Shown: positions 16,612 through 24,992 of the stretch, piece after piece
Layout of the letters: each line of letters begins with the position of its first letter
Position numbering within the stretch: the first letter of the stretch is position 1
Assembly: GCA_002726915.1 (NCBI GenBank)
Contig: PBSY01000010.1
Coordinates: forward strand, 17,417-56,486
Source of the DNA: Verrucomicrobiales bacterium
GTDB lineage: Bacteria > Verrucomicrobiota > Verrucomicrobiia > Verrucomicrobiales > DEV007
Reading direction: 5' to 3'
Length of the DNA: 39,070 bases
Made by a program: the position numbers and the translations under genes
Notes under the pieces: generated by a model
What the model was told of the DNA's origin: nothing
The model's database searches: none
Seen by the model: only the letters and a program-made list of their open reading frames with translations

Positions 16612-17532
16612 TCATTCGGTCGCCCGAAATGCCTTTTCAAGTTCGGGGGATGGGGCGGCACCGAGATCGGTTGCCGTGTAGTAGTGGCGTCGGGCCAGTT
16701 CGATGCGAGGGGGAGATGTCTCGAGATAGGTGACCGCTAGATTGTAGTGCGCATCTGCCAGCTTAGGATCAATGTCGATAGCGCGTTTCAATTCAACGAG
16801 AGCGGCCTCCATCCATCCGTAGTCGCGAATCACTGCCGCTAGATAAACTCGGGCCTGAGCCTCTCGCGGAGCTTCGTGGATAGCGCGAGCGAGACTGGAA
16901 ATGGCCAAGTTAAGATCTTTCTGCTCGTATTGAATGAGCCCAAGTGTCTGCCAGTTGCTCGCGATTGACGAATTCAGGTACAGGGAGCGCTTGAGGTTGC
17001 CTGAGGCGGCGACAAGATTTCCGAGCTGAAATTCAGCGACGCCAAGGTTGGCGAAGGCGAGAGCGTTGTCAGGGGTAACTTCAACCAGATCAAGGTAAGC
17101 TTTGCGGGCTTCCTGCCAACGCTGTTCAGAAGCAGCAAGGGCACCACGCTTCGCGATTTCAGCAACTTCCGCCGGTAGCTTTGTCGTTCCGCTGTGCAGG
17201 CCAATCTTTATACTCCCTTCGGGAATTTCGTTCGCAGGGAGAGCCATAGGATCAACAGCGCCCCTTTCCGGTGGCGTGTCAGATTTGGTTGTTGGGTGGC
17301 GATCCATCGCCTCATCTCGGGGAGATTGTCCTGAAAGCAATGCGTAAGGCGCTTCGCTCGCATCAATAGTTTCCGTCGCCTCTTTCGTGGCTGGCGCCGT
17401 CTCGGGGGCGTCTTGGACCATTGAGTTGGGCGACGTCTGTTTGCCCGCGTCTTTTCCGGCGCGAAACACGAAAAACAGAGTGTGGGTTGCCACAACGATA
17501 GTAACAATGATGATGATGAGCCGGCGATCCAT
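16612..17532 (-). CDS. Membrane-anchored TPR-repeat protein
   Basis: 306 residues from the ATG at 17532; a TTG four codons earlier is less likely. One N-terminal membrane segment (RRLIIIIVTIVVATHTLFFVF) is followed by about 80 residues of Pro/Thr/Ala/Glu-rich linker. About residues 130-290 form four to five tetratricopeptide repeats (ALAFANLGVAEFQLGNLVAA, SNWQTLGLIQYEQKDLNLAI, QARVYLAAVIRDYGWMEAAL, ADAHYNLAVTYLE). The protein should face the periplasm with its TPR array as a protein-binding scaffold. It lies 6-45 bases upstream of the carboxypeptidase gene depending on that start, so a peptidoglycan-related partner role is plausible. It is divergent from lexA; the LexA box is 71 bases before its start and could also affect it. 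Confidence 0.8.
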   Translation of the reverse strand: MDRRLIIIIVTIVVATHTLFFVFRAGKDAGKQTSPNSMVQDAPETAPATKEATETIDASEAPYALLSGQSPRDEAMDRHPTTKSDTPPERGAVDPMALPANEIPEGSIKIGLHSGTTKLPAEVAEIAKRGALAASEQRWQEARKAYLDLVEVTPDNALAFANLGVAEFQLGNLVAASGNLKRSLYLNSSIASNWQTLGLIQYEQKDLNLAISSLARAIHEAPREAQARVYLAAVIRDYGWMEAALVELKRAIDIDPKLADAHYNLAVTYLETSPPRIELARRHYYTATDLGAAPSPELEKAFRATE

Positions 17533-17603
17533 GAGAGGGCGCAAAAAGGGCGAGACAATAATTAAAATACCTTTTCTACTTGCGCACGATGAATTTTAAC
17601 TAA

Positions 17604-17623
17604 TGTTCTTAGGAACACTGTTC
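17604..17623 (+). promoter_or_regulatory. LexA operator (SOS box) of lexA
   Basis: TGTTC (17604-17608), four bases, then GAACA (17613-17617) form a perfect TGTTC-N4-GAACA box ending 10 bases before the lexA ATG. This is the motif reported for Verrucomicrobia LexA and differs from the E. coli CTGT-N8-ACAG and the Gram-positive GAAC-N4-GTTC boxes. A third half-site TGTTC (17619-17623) follows after one base, making an overlapping GAACA-N1-TGTTC dyad. Binding here would cover the start of transcription or the ribosome site, giving autorepression. Confidence 0.85.
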
Positions 17624-17627
17624 AAAT

Positions 17628-18245
17628 ATGAAGTTAACGGCCCGCCAGCAAGAAATCCTCGACTACTTACAAGCTGAACACCGAAGGACCGGTATCATGC
17701 CGTCGACTCGGGAAATTCAAAATCATTTCGGCTTCGCCAGCCAGACCGCGGCAGTGAGTCATTTGCGTGCCTTAGAGAAAAAAGGTGCAATCGTCAAAGA
17801 AGAAAGAAAGGCGCGGGCTGTGATGTTTGCGGACGCGGCTGATCGGGAGCCGATTGCCGATGTTCCGATCTACGGTGCGATCCCTGCGGGTTTTGGAGAC
17901 GATACCAACCCGGTGGCGGATGGCACTCTTTCCGTGGACGTGCGTTCAATGGGACTGGGTGAGCGATCGAAAGCTTACGCCTTAAAAGTGCGGGGCGAAT
18001 CGATGATCAATGCCCACATCATGGACGGGGATCATGTCGTGCTTGAATACCGTGAGCCTCGAGACCAAGATGTGGTGGCTGCGCTGATCGATGGCGAAAC
18101 CACTCTGAAACGATTTGTTACGAGCGGACGCAAGCCATACCTGAAAGCTGAAAACCCCGACTTCCCAGATCTCATACCGGCTCAAGAGCTATTGATCCAA
18201 GGCGTGATGGTTGGCTTAGTCCGAGGAGCGACGAGGAGCTGGTGA
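17628..18245 (+). CDS. lexA: LexA repressor, self-cleaving
   Basis: 205 residues, the normal LexA length. The N-terminal winged helix (about 1-65) has the LexA opening LTARQQEILDYL and the recognition region STREIQNHFGFASQTAAVSHL. The S24 domain has the self-cleavage site Ala87-Gly88 (AIPAG), the nucleophile Ser125 (RGESM) and the general base Lys161 (TTLKRF). It represses DNA-repair genes until activated RecA triggers autocleavage. The Verrucomicrobia-type operator immediately upstream indicates autoregulation. The recognition helix differs from E. coli LexA in line with the different box. No other TGTTC-N4-GAACA site was found by eye in the window. Confidence 0.96.
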   Translation: MKLTARQQEILDYLQAEHRRTGIMPSTREIQNHFGFASQTAAVSHLRALEKKGAIVKEERKARAVMFADAADREPIADVPIYGAIPAGFGDDTNPVADGTLSVDVRSMGLGERSKAYALKVRGESMINAHIMDGDHVVLEYREPRDQDVVAALIDGETTLKRFVTSGRKPYLKAENPDFPDLIPAQELLIQGVMVGLVRGATRSW

Positions 18246-18343
18246 GGAGTTGTTCAGCACCCAGCTTGGCGTTATAGAGCGGTGGGCCAGAGCGTGCAGG
18301 GTTTGTTCGGTATGTTACAGGAGGGGGTTGGTCCTTCGGAGGC

Positions 18344-20173
18344 ATGAAATTGATCTTTTCAGCCATCGCTCTGTTTCTGGTCGCGGAAGCCAGCGGCCAG
18401 AGTGATAAGTCGGTCATCAGCACAGTGGCGGGTGTCGGCGCTGCTGGTTATTCGGGAGATGAAGGCCCGGCCTTGTCGGCGAGACTGGATAATCCGTTTG
18501 GCGTGGTTGTAGCCCTTGATGGCGACATTGTGTTTTGCGATACGAATAATCACGTCATTCGCAGCATCTCTCGCGAAAACGGGGAAATTCGAACACTTGT
18601 AGGTACTGGTAAAGCCGGCTATTCGGGCGACGGGGGAGGCCCTCTCAAAGCCCAGTTAAATGAGCCTTACGAAATTCGTTATCATCCTTCCGGCGACCTT
18701 TACTGGGTGGAGCGTCTCAGTCACACGGTCCGCAAGTTAGATGCTCGCACTAATACCGTTGAAACGGTAGCTGGGAATGGGAAGGAAGGGTTCTCAGGCG
18801 ATGGAGGAGCGGGTGATGAAGCCACCTTGAACCAGCCACACTCGATTGTTATCAGCCGCGACGGTTCCTTCCTTTTAATTTGTGACATCAGGAATCAACG
18901 GATTCGAAAGGTCGACCTTGTTACAGGGGTGATTGACACTTGGTGCGGGAACGGTAGTAAAAAAGAGACGCCGGCTGTAGCCGAGATCAGCAGCAAGACG
19001 CCTTTGAAAGGGCCGCGGGCATTGTGTCAGGGCGAAGGCAATACTTTTTATCTCGCTCTGCGCGAGGGAAACCAAGTTTTTCGTATCGATCAGGATGCTG
19101 GCAAGCTCTATCATCTGGCAGGCACTGGTGTGAAGGGGTTTCACTCGGAAGCCCGCCCGGCGCTTGAGTCAGAGTTATCAGGTCCAAAAGGGATTGCCTG
19201 CTCGCCTGATTTTTCTCGCATCTATTTAGCGGATACGGAATCTCATACGGTAAGAGCCATCGATTTGAGAGAAACTCCACCGACTGTTTCCTTGATCGTC
19301 GGCACGGGAAAAAGGGGGGACGGGCCCGATTCTCCCGATGCTTTGGCATGCTCTTTGGCGCGGCTTCACGGAGTGGGTGTCGATCCTGTCAACGGAGACC
19401 TTTACATTGGAGATTCGGAAACTCACAAGGTTCGTAGGGTATCCCAAGATTTTAAGGGCAAGGTGGAAGCAGCCAAGACACTTGGCGACTTCAAAACTTT
19501 CGTGTTTGAGGTCGATGGCCGAAAATGTCGGGTCGCAGCGCCAGAAGAGCCCGCGCCTGGTCATCCATGGATCTGGCGATGTCGGTTCTGGGGAGCGTCT
19601 CCTTCTGTCGATGTCGGACTCTTGAAGCGTGGTTGGCATGTCGCTTTTATCGATGTGTCGGATGAATTTGGTGGTCCGAAAGCGATGAATGCATTCGATG
19701 CGTTTTACCCGATAGTTCGGGAACAGTTCGGTCTTGCAGCGAAGGCGATCATGGAGGGGTTTAGCCGTGGTGGACTGCCTGCCACACTATGGACGATCGA
19801 CAATCCTGAAAAAGTATCAGGGATTTACCTAGATGCTGCTGTGATGGATATCCATTCGTGGCCTCGTGACAAAGTGAACCTGGAACGCTGCATGACGGCA
19901 TGGGGACTAAATCCAAAAAACATCGATTCGTGGAAGGGGCCGCTCGATCAATTGAAGGTCCTCGTTGATGAGTCAATTCCTGTTATGATTGTTGCGGGCG
20001 GAGATGACAAAGTTGTGCCGTATCTCGAGAACACGGGTAAACTTGAGTCTTTTTTGAGGCTTAACCAGGGGAAAGCCACGGCGATCGTAAAAGCAGGGGC
20101 AGGTCACCACCCTCATTCGCTTCACGATCCATCGCCGGTGGTGGAGTGGGCTGAAGCCCTCGTGAAACCCTAG
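18344..20173 (+). CDS. Secreted NHL-repeat beta-propeller fused to an alpha/beta-hydrolase
   Basis: 609 residues with a signal peptide (MKLIFSAIALFLVAEASG). Residues about 25-370 carry NHL-type propeller blades with repeated AGYSGDGG and DxxNHxIR/ESHTVR signatures. Residues about 380-609 are a different domain with alpha/beta-hydrolase features: the nucleophile elbow GFSRGG (Ser474), an acidic loop AGGDDKVVP (Asp554/555) and a late histidine in AGAGHHPHS (His588/589). Catalysis therefore looks possible, perhaps as an esterase or peptidase acting on an extracellular substrate bound by the propeller; this is inference. A GGAGG at 18338-18342 is only one base from the ATG, which is unusually close. 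The stop TAG overlaps the stop of the convergent protease gene. Confidence 0.83.
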   Translation: MKLIFSAIALFLVAEASGQSDKSVISTVAGVGAAGYSGDEGPALSARLDNPFGVVVALDGDIVFCDTNNHVIRSISRENGEIRTLVGTGKAGYSGDGGGPLKAQLNEPYEIRYHPSGDLYWVERLSHTVRKLDARTNTVETVAGNGKEGFSGDGGAGDEATLNQPHSIVISRDGSFLLICDIRNQRIRKVDLVTGVIDTWCGNGSKKETPAVAEISSKTPLKGPRALCQGEGNTFYLALREGNQVFRIDQDAGKLYHLAGTGVKGFHSEARPALESELSGPKGIACSPDFSRIYLADTESHTVRAIDLRETPPTVSLIVGTGKRGDGPDSPDALACSLARLHGVGVDPVNGDLYIGDSETHKVRRVSQDFKGKVEAAKTLGDFKTFVFEVDGRKCRVAAPEEPAPGHPWIWRCRFWGASPSVDVGLLKRGWHVAFIDVSDEFGGPKAMNAFDAFYPIVREQFGLAAKAIMEGFSRGGLPATLWTIDNPEKVSGIYLDAAVMDIHSWPRDKVNLERCMTAWGLNPKNIDSWKGPLDQLKVLVDESIPVMIVAGGDDKVVPYLENTGKLESFLRLNQGKATAIVKAGAGHHPHSLHDPSPVVEWAEALVKP

Positions 20174-21054
20174 TCGGTTAACACCGTTTCGCTCTTCGAT
20201 TCGCTGCAGAGAGCCTTGATCCCCGAAAGTGGGACGCAGCTCTTAATGACCATCTGGAGATTTTGCTGGATGTTGTTCTCCTCGTTATAGTAGACAGATT
20301 TTGTTGAAGCGATAAGACCGACCAAGCTCCCGTTATCATTGAAAATGCCCGATCCACTTGAGCCTCTCGCAAAGTCAGCAGTGATTTCAAGTCTAGGAAT
20401 CTTCAGGTGAGGTGATACTGAGTAGCGCGAAACATAACCCTTCGTGAGTGTGTAGAAATGGGAATCAGGGTGTGACACGGCGAATACTGGAGTACCGATA
20501 GGGGCAGAGCTGGCCAGAGAAACAAAGGGAAGCTTTTCGTTAGTTCTAATTCGAACCAACGCAACGTCGTTTTTCTTTGAAGCGGCTAGCACTTCCTCAA
20601 TGGCATAAACTCTCCCGTCTGACGTCATGGCTCCGTAAATAGAAGCCCGTTCAAAGGCTAAAACGTGATGATTAGTCAGGGCCAAACCGTCTTCGGAAAT
20701 AATCACCCCTCCGGCCGTGGTCGTGTGCCAATTATCGCATTTGTCGCAAAGGTATAGGTGGCCTATGACAAGAGTGGCCTTGCGAGCGGTTTCATATCGC
20801 TTAGCGCTTTCAACATCGACTTCTGATGAGGCTATTGGGAAAGAACCACTAAATTTATTCTTGCGGTCCAGTTGACGGCGAATCGCAGCGGGAGCAGGGA
20901 AGCTTCTGGATTCATAAATATCAGTGAGTCCTTCGAGGAGTGATTGCTTAAGCAGAGCGTCATCCACAGGGGACTGTCCCCGTAATGGCGTGATGAGCGT
21001 CAGCAGGCTAAGAAAAGCAACTAGGCCTAATTTACTTGAAGTTAATCTTGGCAT
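20170..21054 (-). CDS. Trypsin-like secreted serine protease
   Basis: 294 residues with a signal peptide (hydrophobic about 8-25). The chymotrypsin-fold triad is complete: His130 in LALTNHHV, Asp163 in SKKNDVALVRI, and Ser235 in GSSGSGIF. Just before the catalytic histidine, YLCDKCDNWHTTTAGGVIIS holds a CxxC pair (C103, C106) not found in classic HtrA proteases. It may bind a metal or form a disulfide. There is no PDZ domain, unlike DegP/DegQ. The gene starts inside the 3' end of the cytochrome c-LRR gene (23-base overlap, different frame), so the two are translationally coupled. Target proteins are unknown. Confidence 0.85.
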   Translation of the reverse strand: MPRLTSSKLGLVAFLSLLTLITPLRGQSPVDDALLKQSLLEGLTDIYESRSFPAPAAIRRQLDRKNKFSGSFPIASSEVDVESAKRYETARKATLVIGHLYLCDKCDNWHTTTAGGVIISEDGLALTNHHVLAFERASIYGAMTSDGRVYAIEEVLAASKKNDVALVRIRTNEKLPFVSLASSAPIGTPVFAVSHPDSHFYTLTKGYVSRYSVSPHLKIPRLEITADFARGSSGSGIFNDNGSLVGLIASTKSVYYNEENNIQQNLQMVIKSCVPLSGIKALCSESKSETVLTD

Positions 21055-21994
21055 GAGGCAGGGAACTGCGGAGTTTAGCTACTCCTGATTCGGTGGCTTT
21101 GGATTGCCACAGGTAGATCGTTTCGAGACTTGAAATTCCCTCCAGATTCTTTAGACCAGCGTCGCTGACTTCGGATCCATAGAGGTTTAGATAGCGGAGT
21201 TCGACGAGCCCCGCGAGATGCTTGAGACCCGCATCAGTAATGCCTGTCTGGCTTAGATTGAGACGAACCAACTTGGGTAACTCATCCAGCATGGAAAGGG
21301 CGCTATCACTCACTGATGTTTTGGAAAGGTCGAGGTGAACAACATTCGATGCCACTGCCCCGATGGAAGCGATTGCTTTGTCGCTTGCATTCTCCGTTAT
21401 AAGTCGAAAATCAACTGAGAGAAGGGGACTGGTCTTGGATAAAGGGGTGACTCTCCCTCCAGCTTCAGTGACCGACTCCCACGATTCCTTCTCATATGCT
21501 TCCACTCCTTCAGCAAGGCGCTTGTAGATCTCCTGGATCTCTGAAACCGCAGGCTTTGAGGCGGCAAAGCTTGCTTGGGCTGGCTGGCCCTCGAGATTGC
21601 CGACCCAGCCGCCAAAGTCAGCACCCTCCTCAATCCATTTCTTGAACAGGGTGAGCTCTCCTGCCGTCAGGGGATCGGCCTTGCCGGCTGGCGGCATGAA
21701 TTCGTCATCGTCTTTGGGCAACGTAACGCGATAATGTAGCTCGCTGTCTTCGGGATTACCGGCGGTCAGGACCGATCCGTTGTCGCTGCCCATGTTAATT
21801 GCCCATGCGGCATCCATACGCAGCCCGGCCTTTGGCTTCCTGTTACGACCGCCTTCTTCATAGGGTGCCCGGTGGCATTCAATACATTTGGCCTCAAAAA
21901 CAGGCAGAATGTCCTTTCTGAAATCGACGGCCTCCGAGTCCGAAGGAACGAGGCCATTCGATACTAAGACAAGGGATAGGGAGTAAATTCGCAT
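21032..21994 (-). CDS. Exported planctomycete-type cytochrome c domain with leucine-rich repeats
   Basis: 320 residues. A short hydrophobic leader is followed by a PSCyt1/planctomycete-type heme domain: FEAKCIECH gives the CxxCH heme site (C37, C40, H41) and EFMPP supplies a probable axial methionine (M100). Residues about 195-320 are leucine-rich repeats of the form VVHLDLSKTSVSDSALS, LVRLNLSQTGITDAGLKHL and LRYLNLYGSEVSDAGLKNL. The heme domain suggests electron transfer or redox sensing in the periplasm. The repeats suggest protein or polysaccharide binding, as in other PVC cytochrome-LRR proteins. The overlapping downstream protease gene points to a joint function. Confidence 0.83.
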   Translation of the reverse strand: MRIYSLSLVLVSNGLVPSDSEAVDFRKDILPVFEAKCIECHRAPYEEGGRNRKPKAGLRMDAAWAINMGSDNGSVLTAGNPEDSELHYRVTLPKDDDEFMPPAGKADPLTAGELTLFKKWIEEGADFGGWVGNLEGQPAQASFAASKPAVSEIQEIYKRLAEGVEAYEKESWESVTEAGGRVTPLSKTSPLLSVDFRLITENASDKAIASIGAVASNVVHLDLSKTSVSDSALSMLDELPKLVRLNLSQTGITDAGLKHLAGLVELRYLNLYGSEVSDAGLKNLEGISSLETIYLWQSKATESGVAKLRSSLPHAKINFK

Positions 21995-22075
21995 CGCCTA
22001 AGCGTGGTTGCTTGTTCGTTATACCGCAATACTAAAGCGGTCCAGCCCATCTCACGAAATCGCGTAGGCAGAAAC

Positions 22076-22900
22076 TCAAATCGAAGCCCGGATTTGTTCG
22101 CGATAAGCCGCTTGAAACGCTTGGCTATCAGGGCAATTCACCCCGAGGAGAGAGCGGCCGTCGATGTGGGACAGGGGCTGAACTTCTCGAATTGATGATG
22201 TCAAAAAAGCTGACTCGACTTGAATCAGATCGTCCATTGAGATCGCTGACGCTGAAATGCTCGGCAGATCCTTTTTCTTCAGTGCAAGAATAGTGGTGCG
22301 AGTGATACCGGGGAGGCAGCCGCTATTCAGAGGAGGGGTGAACCAATGGCCCCCTATTTGAACAAAGATATTAGACCACGAAGCTTCGCAGAGCTCGTCA
22401 CGCGTGTTGCGAAAGATAGCTTCGTCGGCACCGGCCTGTTTTGCCAGTTCCACGGCGGCAACGTTTTCACCATAGTTGATGGTTTTAAAACCCGAGAGGG
22501 CTCCTTTCTCATTGCGAGCAAATGGGACAGTGACAGCACGGGCAGATTCGCTATGTGCGATTTTAGTCGAGCTGGTTAGGAGAACGCAGGAGGGCGTGAC
22601 AGTGATTCGCAAGCGTGCCAGCGAAGCGGTTTTCAGTTGATTAGCTTTAGAAATCTTATCGATCTGTTCGCTGATGGTTTCTGAGCAAGGAATCGAAAGT
22701 CTCAGCCGTTCAGCGCCAGCCTTCAGCCGTTCGAGATGCGGCTCCAAGGCGAAAACTTCCCCTTTGTAAACGGCTAGAGTCTCGAAAATCCCTTGGCCGA
22801 AAGTAATGGAACCGTCATTGGCCGCGATCACCGGAGTGTCGGATGGGACCAGTTCTCCGTTCACGAGAAGAAAGGGGGCTGGGGTTTCAGACGAAGGCAT
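22076..22900 (-). CDS. Fold-type IV PLP enzyme, probable aminodeoxychorismate lyase
   Basis: 274 residues. It opens with FLLVNGELVPSDTPVIAANDGSI and FGQGIFETLAVY, typical of class IV aminotransferases and 4-amino-4-deoxychorismate lyase (PabC). The PLP lysine is K139 in GFKTINYGENV, and LCEASWSNIFV (E172) plus SGCLPGITR complete the cofactor site. Members are PabC (folate pathway), branched-chain aminotransferase and D-amino-acid transaminase. The short length and single-domain form favour PabC, but the family is hard to split by eye. It is divergent from the EamA transporter gene with 75 bases between starts. Confidence 0.8.
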   Translation of the reverse strand: MPSSETPAPFLLVNGELVPSDTPVIAANDGSITFGQGIFETLAVYKGEVFALEPHLERLKAGAERLRLSIPCSETISEQIDKISKANQLKTASLARLRITVTPSCVLLTSSTKIAHSESARAVTVPFARNEKGALSGFKTINYGENVAAVELAKQAGADEAIFRNTRDELCEASWSNIFVQIGGHWFTPPLNSGCLPGITRTTILALKKKDLPSISASAISMDDLIQVESAFLTSSIREVQPLSHIDGRSLLGVNCPDSQAFQAAYREQIRASI

Positions 22901-22975
22901 GAGCTTTACAAATCTTCCCGGATAGAGTTGCCTTTACAACTGCGTTTGCAACCACTCATCGCAGGTTGCCTGAAT

Positions 22976-23887
22976 ATGATTGGAGCGATCCTAACCACTC
23001 TCTTCTTTGCCTTGTCAGCGGTCACGGGGCAACGTGTTGCAGTCCAACTAGGCAGTATTTGGGGAAATGCGGTAAGGCTTTTGATTGCGGCTATCGTCCT
23101 TGGCTTCATCGTTTTGATTGCCTGGCCTGATTCCGTGGGTGGGGCCCCGTTTCTTTGGTTTCTTCTGAGCGGCGTGGTCGGATTTGGAGTGGGGGATGTC
23201 GCCCTGTTTTTGGCATACGAAAGAATTGGTTCGCGCCTAACCATCCTTCTTAATCTTTGCCTTGCTCCACTCTTTGCAATGGGGTTGGAGTGGGTCTGGC
23301 TTGGCAATGGAATCACGTGGAGTATTGCGATCTGTGCCGCCATTATCATGGTTGGCGTTACCATGGCGCTTCGTCCCAGCACCAAGTCGAGTCAGAAAAT
23401 GATGCGCCGGGGTAATTTCAGCTTTGGAGTGATCTGTGCGATTGTAGCTGGTTTTGGCCAGGGAACCGGAGCAGTTATCAGCCGCAAGGCCGAAGAAGCA
23501 GCGATCGAGGTCGAAATGACCATTAACGGAATCAGCGCTGCTTTTCAGCGGGTGCTGGCGGGTTTTCTCTTCGCAGCTGTGGTGGTCGTTTTGATTCGAC
23601 TTTTCAGCAAAAGGAAGGGTTGGAAGCAATGGGGGAATCCGCTCGATCGGAAGTTGGCACCTTGGCTTTTGGGCGCGGCTTTATTCGGTCCCGTGATTGG
23701 TGTGAGTTGTTTTCAGTGGGCACTGAGTAATCTTCAGGGAGGTATTGTTCTCGCTGTTGTAGCAACGACACCGATTGTAATGATTCCCCTTGCCGCCTGG
23801 AACGAACACGACCACTCTTCTCGCCTTGCGATTGCTGGCGCATTCGTCGCTGTTGCTGGCGTGGTGCTACTCAATGTGTGGGCTTGA
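22976..23887 (+). CDS. EamA/DMT-family transporter
   Basis: 303 residues from the ATG at 22976; the open frame runs upstream into the divergent gene, but the first membrane helix starts right after this ATG (MIGAILTTLFFALSAVTG). About ten hydrophobic helices in two similar halves and the glycine-rich FGVGDVALFLAY and FGPVIGVSCFQWAL segments match the drug/metabolite transporter superfamily (EamA). A charged cytoplasmic loop (RPSTKSSQKMMRRGN) separates the halves. Such proteins exchange or export amino acids, nucleotide sugars or other small metabolites; the substrate cannot be read from the sequence. Confidence 0.85.
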   Translation: MIGAILTTLFFALSAVTGQRVAVQLGSIWGNAVRLLIAAIVLGFIVLIAWPDSVGGAPFLWFLLSGVVGFGVGDVALFLAYERIGSRLTILLNLCLAPLFAMGLEWVWLGNGITWSIAICAAIIMVGVTMALRPSTKSSQKMMRRGNFSFGVICAIVAGFGQGTGAVISRKAEEAAIEVEMTINGISAAFQRVLAGFLFAAVVVVLIRLFSKRKGWKQWGNPLDRKLAPWLLGAALFGPVIGVSCFQWALSNLQGGIVLAVVATTPIVMIPLAAWNEHDHSSRLAIAGAFVAVAGVVLLNVWA

Positions 23888-23921
23888 TGGTGGGCCCGAC
23901 CTAATCTAAAACTAGCAGTAT

Positions 23922-24956
23922 ATGAATTTCGGTCTACTTGGCGCCGGTTGGTTTGGGCGGGAAGCGCACCTAAGAAATCTCCTTCTTATTGAGGGAGTTA
24001 ATCCTGTTGCGGTTAGTTCTAGGAGTGAGGAAAGTCTTGAGGCAGCGAAGGTTATTGTTGGTGATCAACTGCAAATTAGTAGGGACTGGCGGGACGTGAT
24101 TGAAAATCAGGCGGTTGACGCGGTAATTGTCGCCCTGACTAATGATCAGCATTACGAAGCTTCCATGGCTGCCCTAAAAGCAGGAAAGCACGTGATGTGT
24201 GAGAAGCCTTTGGGGCTTACGATTGAGGATTGCAACCGCATTATTACCCAAGCTGCTGAGGCAGATCGTGTCCTTCAGGTCGGGCATGAGATGCGATTTC
24301 AAAAGCTATACTCGCACATGAAAGCGATGATCGACGGGGGTGAAGTCGGGGACCTCCAGCTGATGTGGTGCCGCGAATTTCGAGGGCCGATGCGTCCCGG
24401 ATGGCGCTCGAGCGAAGCCCTTACCGGTGGGACTATTCTTGAGAAGAATGTACACCATGTCGATCTGTTCAACTGGATGATGGATCGGATGCCTCTTCGA
24501 GTTTCGGCTCATGGCGGCACCAACGTACTGACGGACCGGGAGATTCTGGATAATGCGCAAGTCTTGATCGAATACGAAGGGGGGCGACGGGCTACTCTGG
24601 AGTTGTGTCTCTTCGCTCCGAATGGAGGTGAGTGCGAGATTGGTGCGTGCGGAGATAAAGGGCGGATTGATACGAAGAATCAGGCACTCGAATTAGTTCA
24701 TCATCGCTTTGACAGTTCTGAAGCTCTCCGGATGCAGATTATGGACGAAGGAGATGCCGCCAATTTTGTGGATAGTTCGGGCCGAGTCGACCGGGGAATC
24801 AAGCCGGAACTAGAGCATTTTGTGAACAGCATCAAAAACGAAGTGAACCCGCTCAATGATGGCGAATCTGCTCGTCTCGCGGTGGCGGTTTGTCTCGCTG
24901 CTCAAGAGTCGATCAAACGGGAAGAATCCGTCTACCTGAGCGAGTTACTAGGCTGA
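23922..24956 (+). CDS. Gfo/Idh/MocA family oxidoreductase, cytoplasmic
   Basis: 344 residues without a signal peptide, in contrast to the Tat-exported paralogue at 13498. The NAD(P) loop is GLLGAGWFG (residues 4-12), the catalytic EKP is in MCEKPLG (94-96) and the substrate-domain histidines lie in ILEKNVHHVDLFNW. All canonical residues are present, so it should be an active dehydrogenase of a sugar, inositol or related polyol. It follows the EamA transporter by 34 bases on the same strand and precedes an unknown gene by 36, so the three could form an operon for uptake or export and oxidation of one metabolite. Confidence 0.88.
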   Translation: MNFGLLGAGWFGREAHLRNLLLIEGVNPVAVSSRSEESLEAAKVIVGDQLQISRDWRDVIENQAVDAVIVALTNDQHYEASMAALKAGKHVMCEKPLGLTIEDCNRIITQAAEADRVLQVGHEMRFQKLYSHMKAMIDGGEVGDLQLMWCREFRGPMRPGWRSSEALTGGTILEKNVHHVDLFNWMMDRMPLRVSAHGGTNVLTDREILDNAQVLIEYEGGRRATLELCLFAPNGGECEIGACGDKGRIDTKNQALELVHHRFDSSEALRMQIMDEGDAANFVDSSGRVDRGIKPELEHFVNSIKNEVNPLNDGESARLAVAVCLAAQESIKREESVYLSELLG

Positions 24957-24992
24957 TTTCTCGGTGTTGAAATTTAGAAACTAATTCCCATT

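Noticed and set aside
20170..20173. Shared CTAG carrying stop codons of both convergent genes
   Set aside because: A compact arrangement but expected now and then in dense genomes; no functional meaning inferred.
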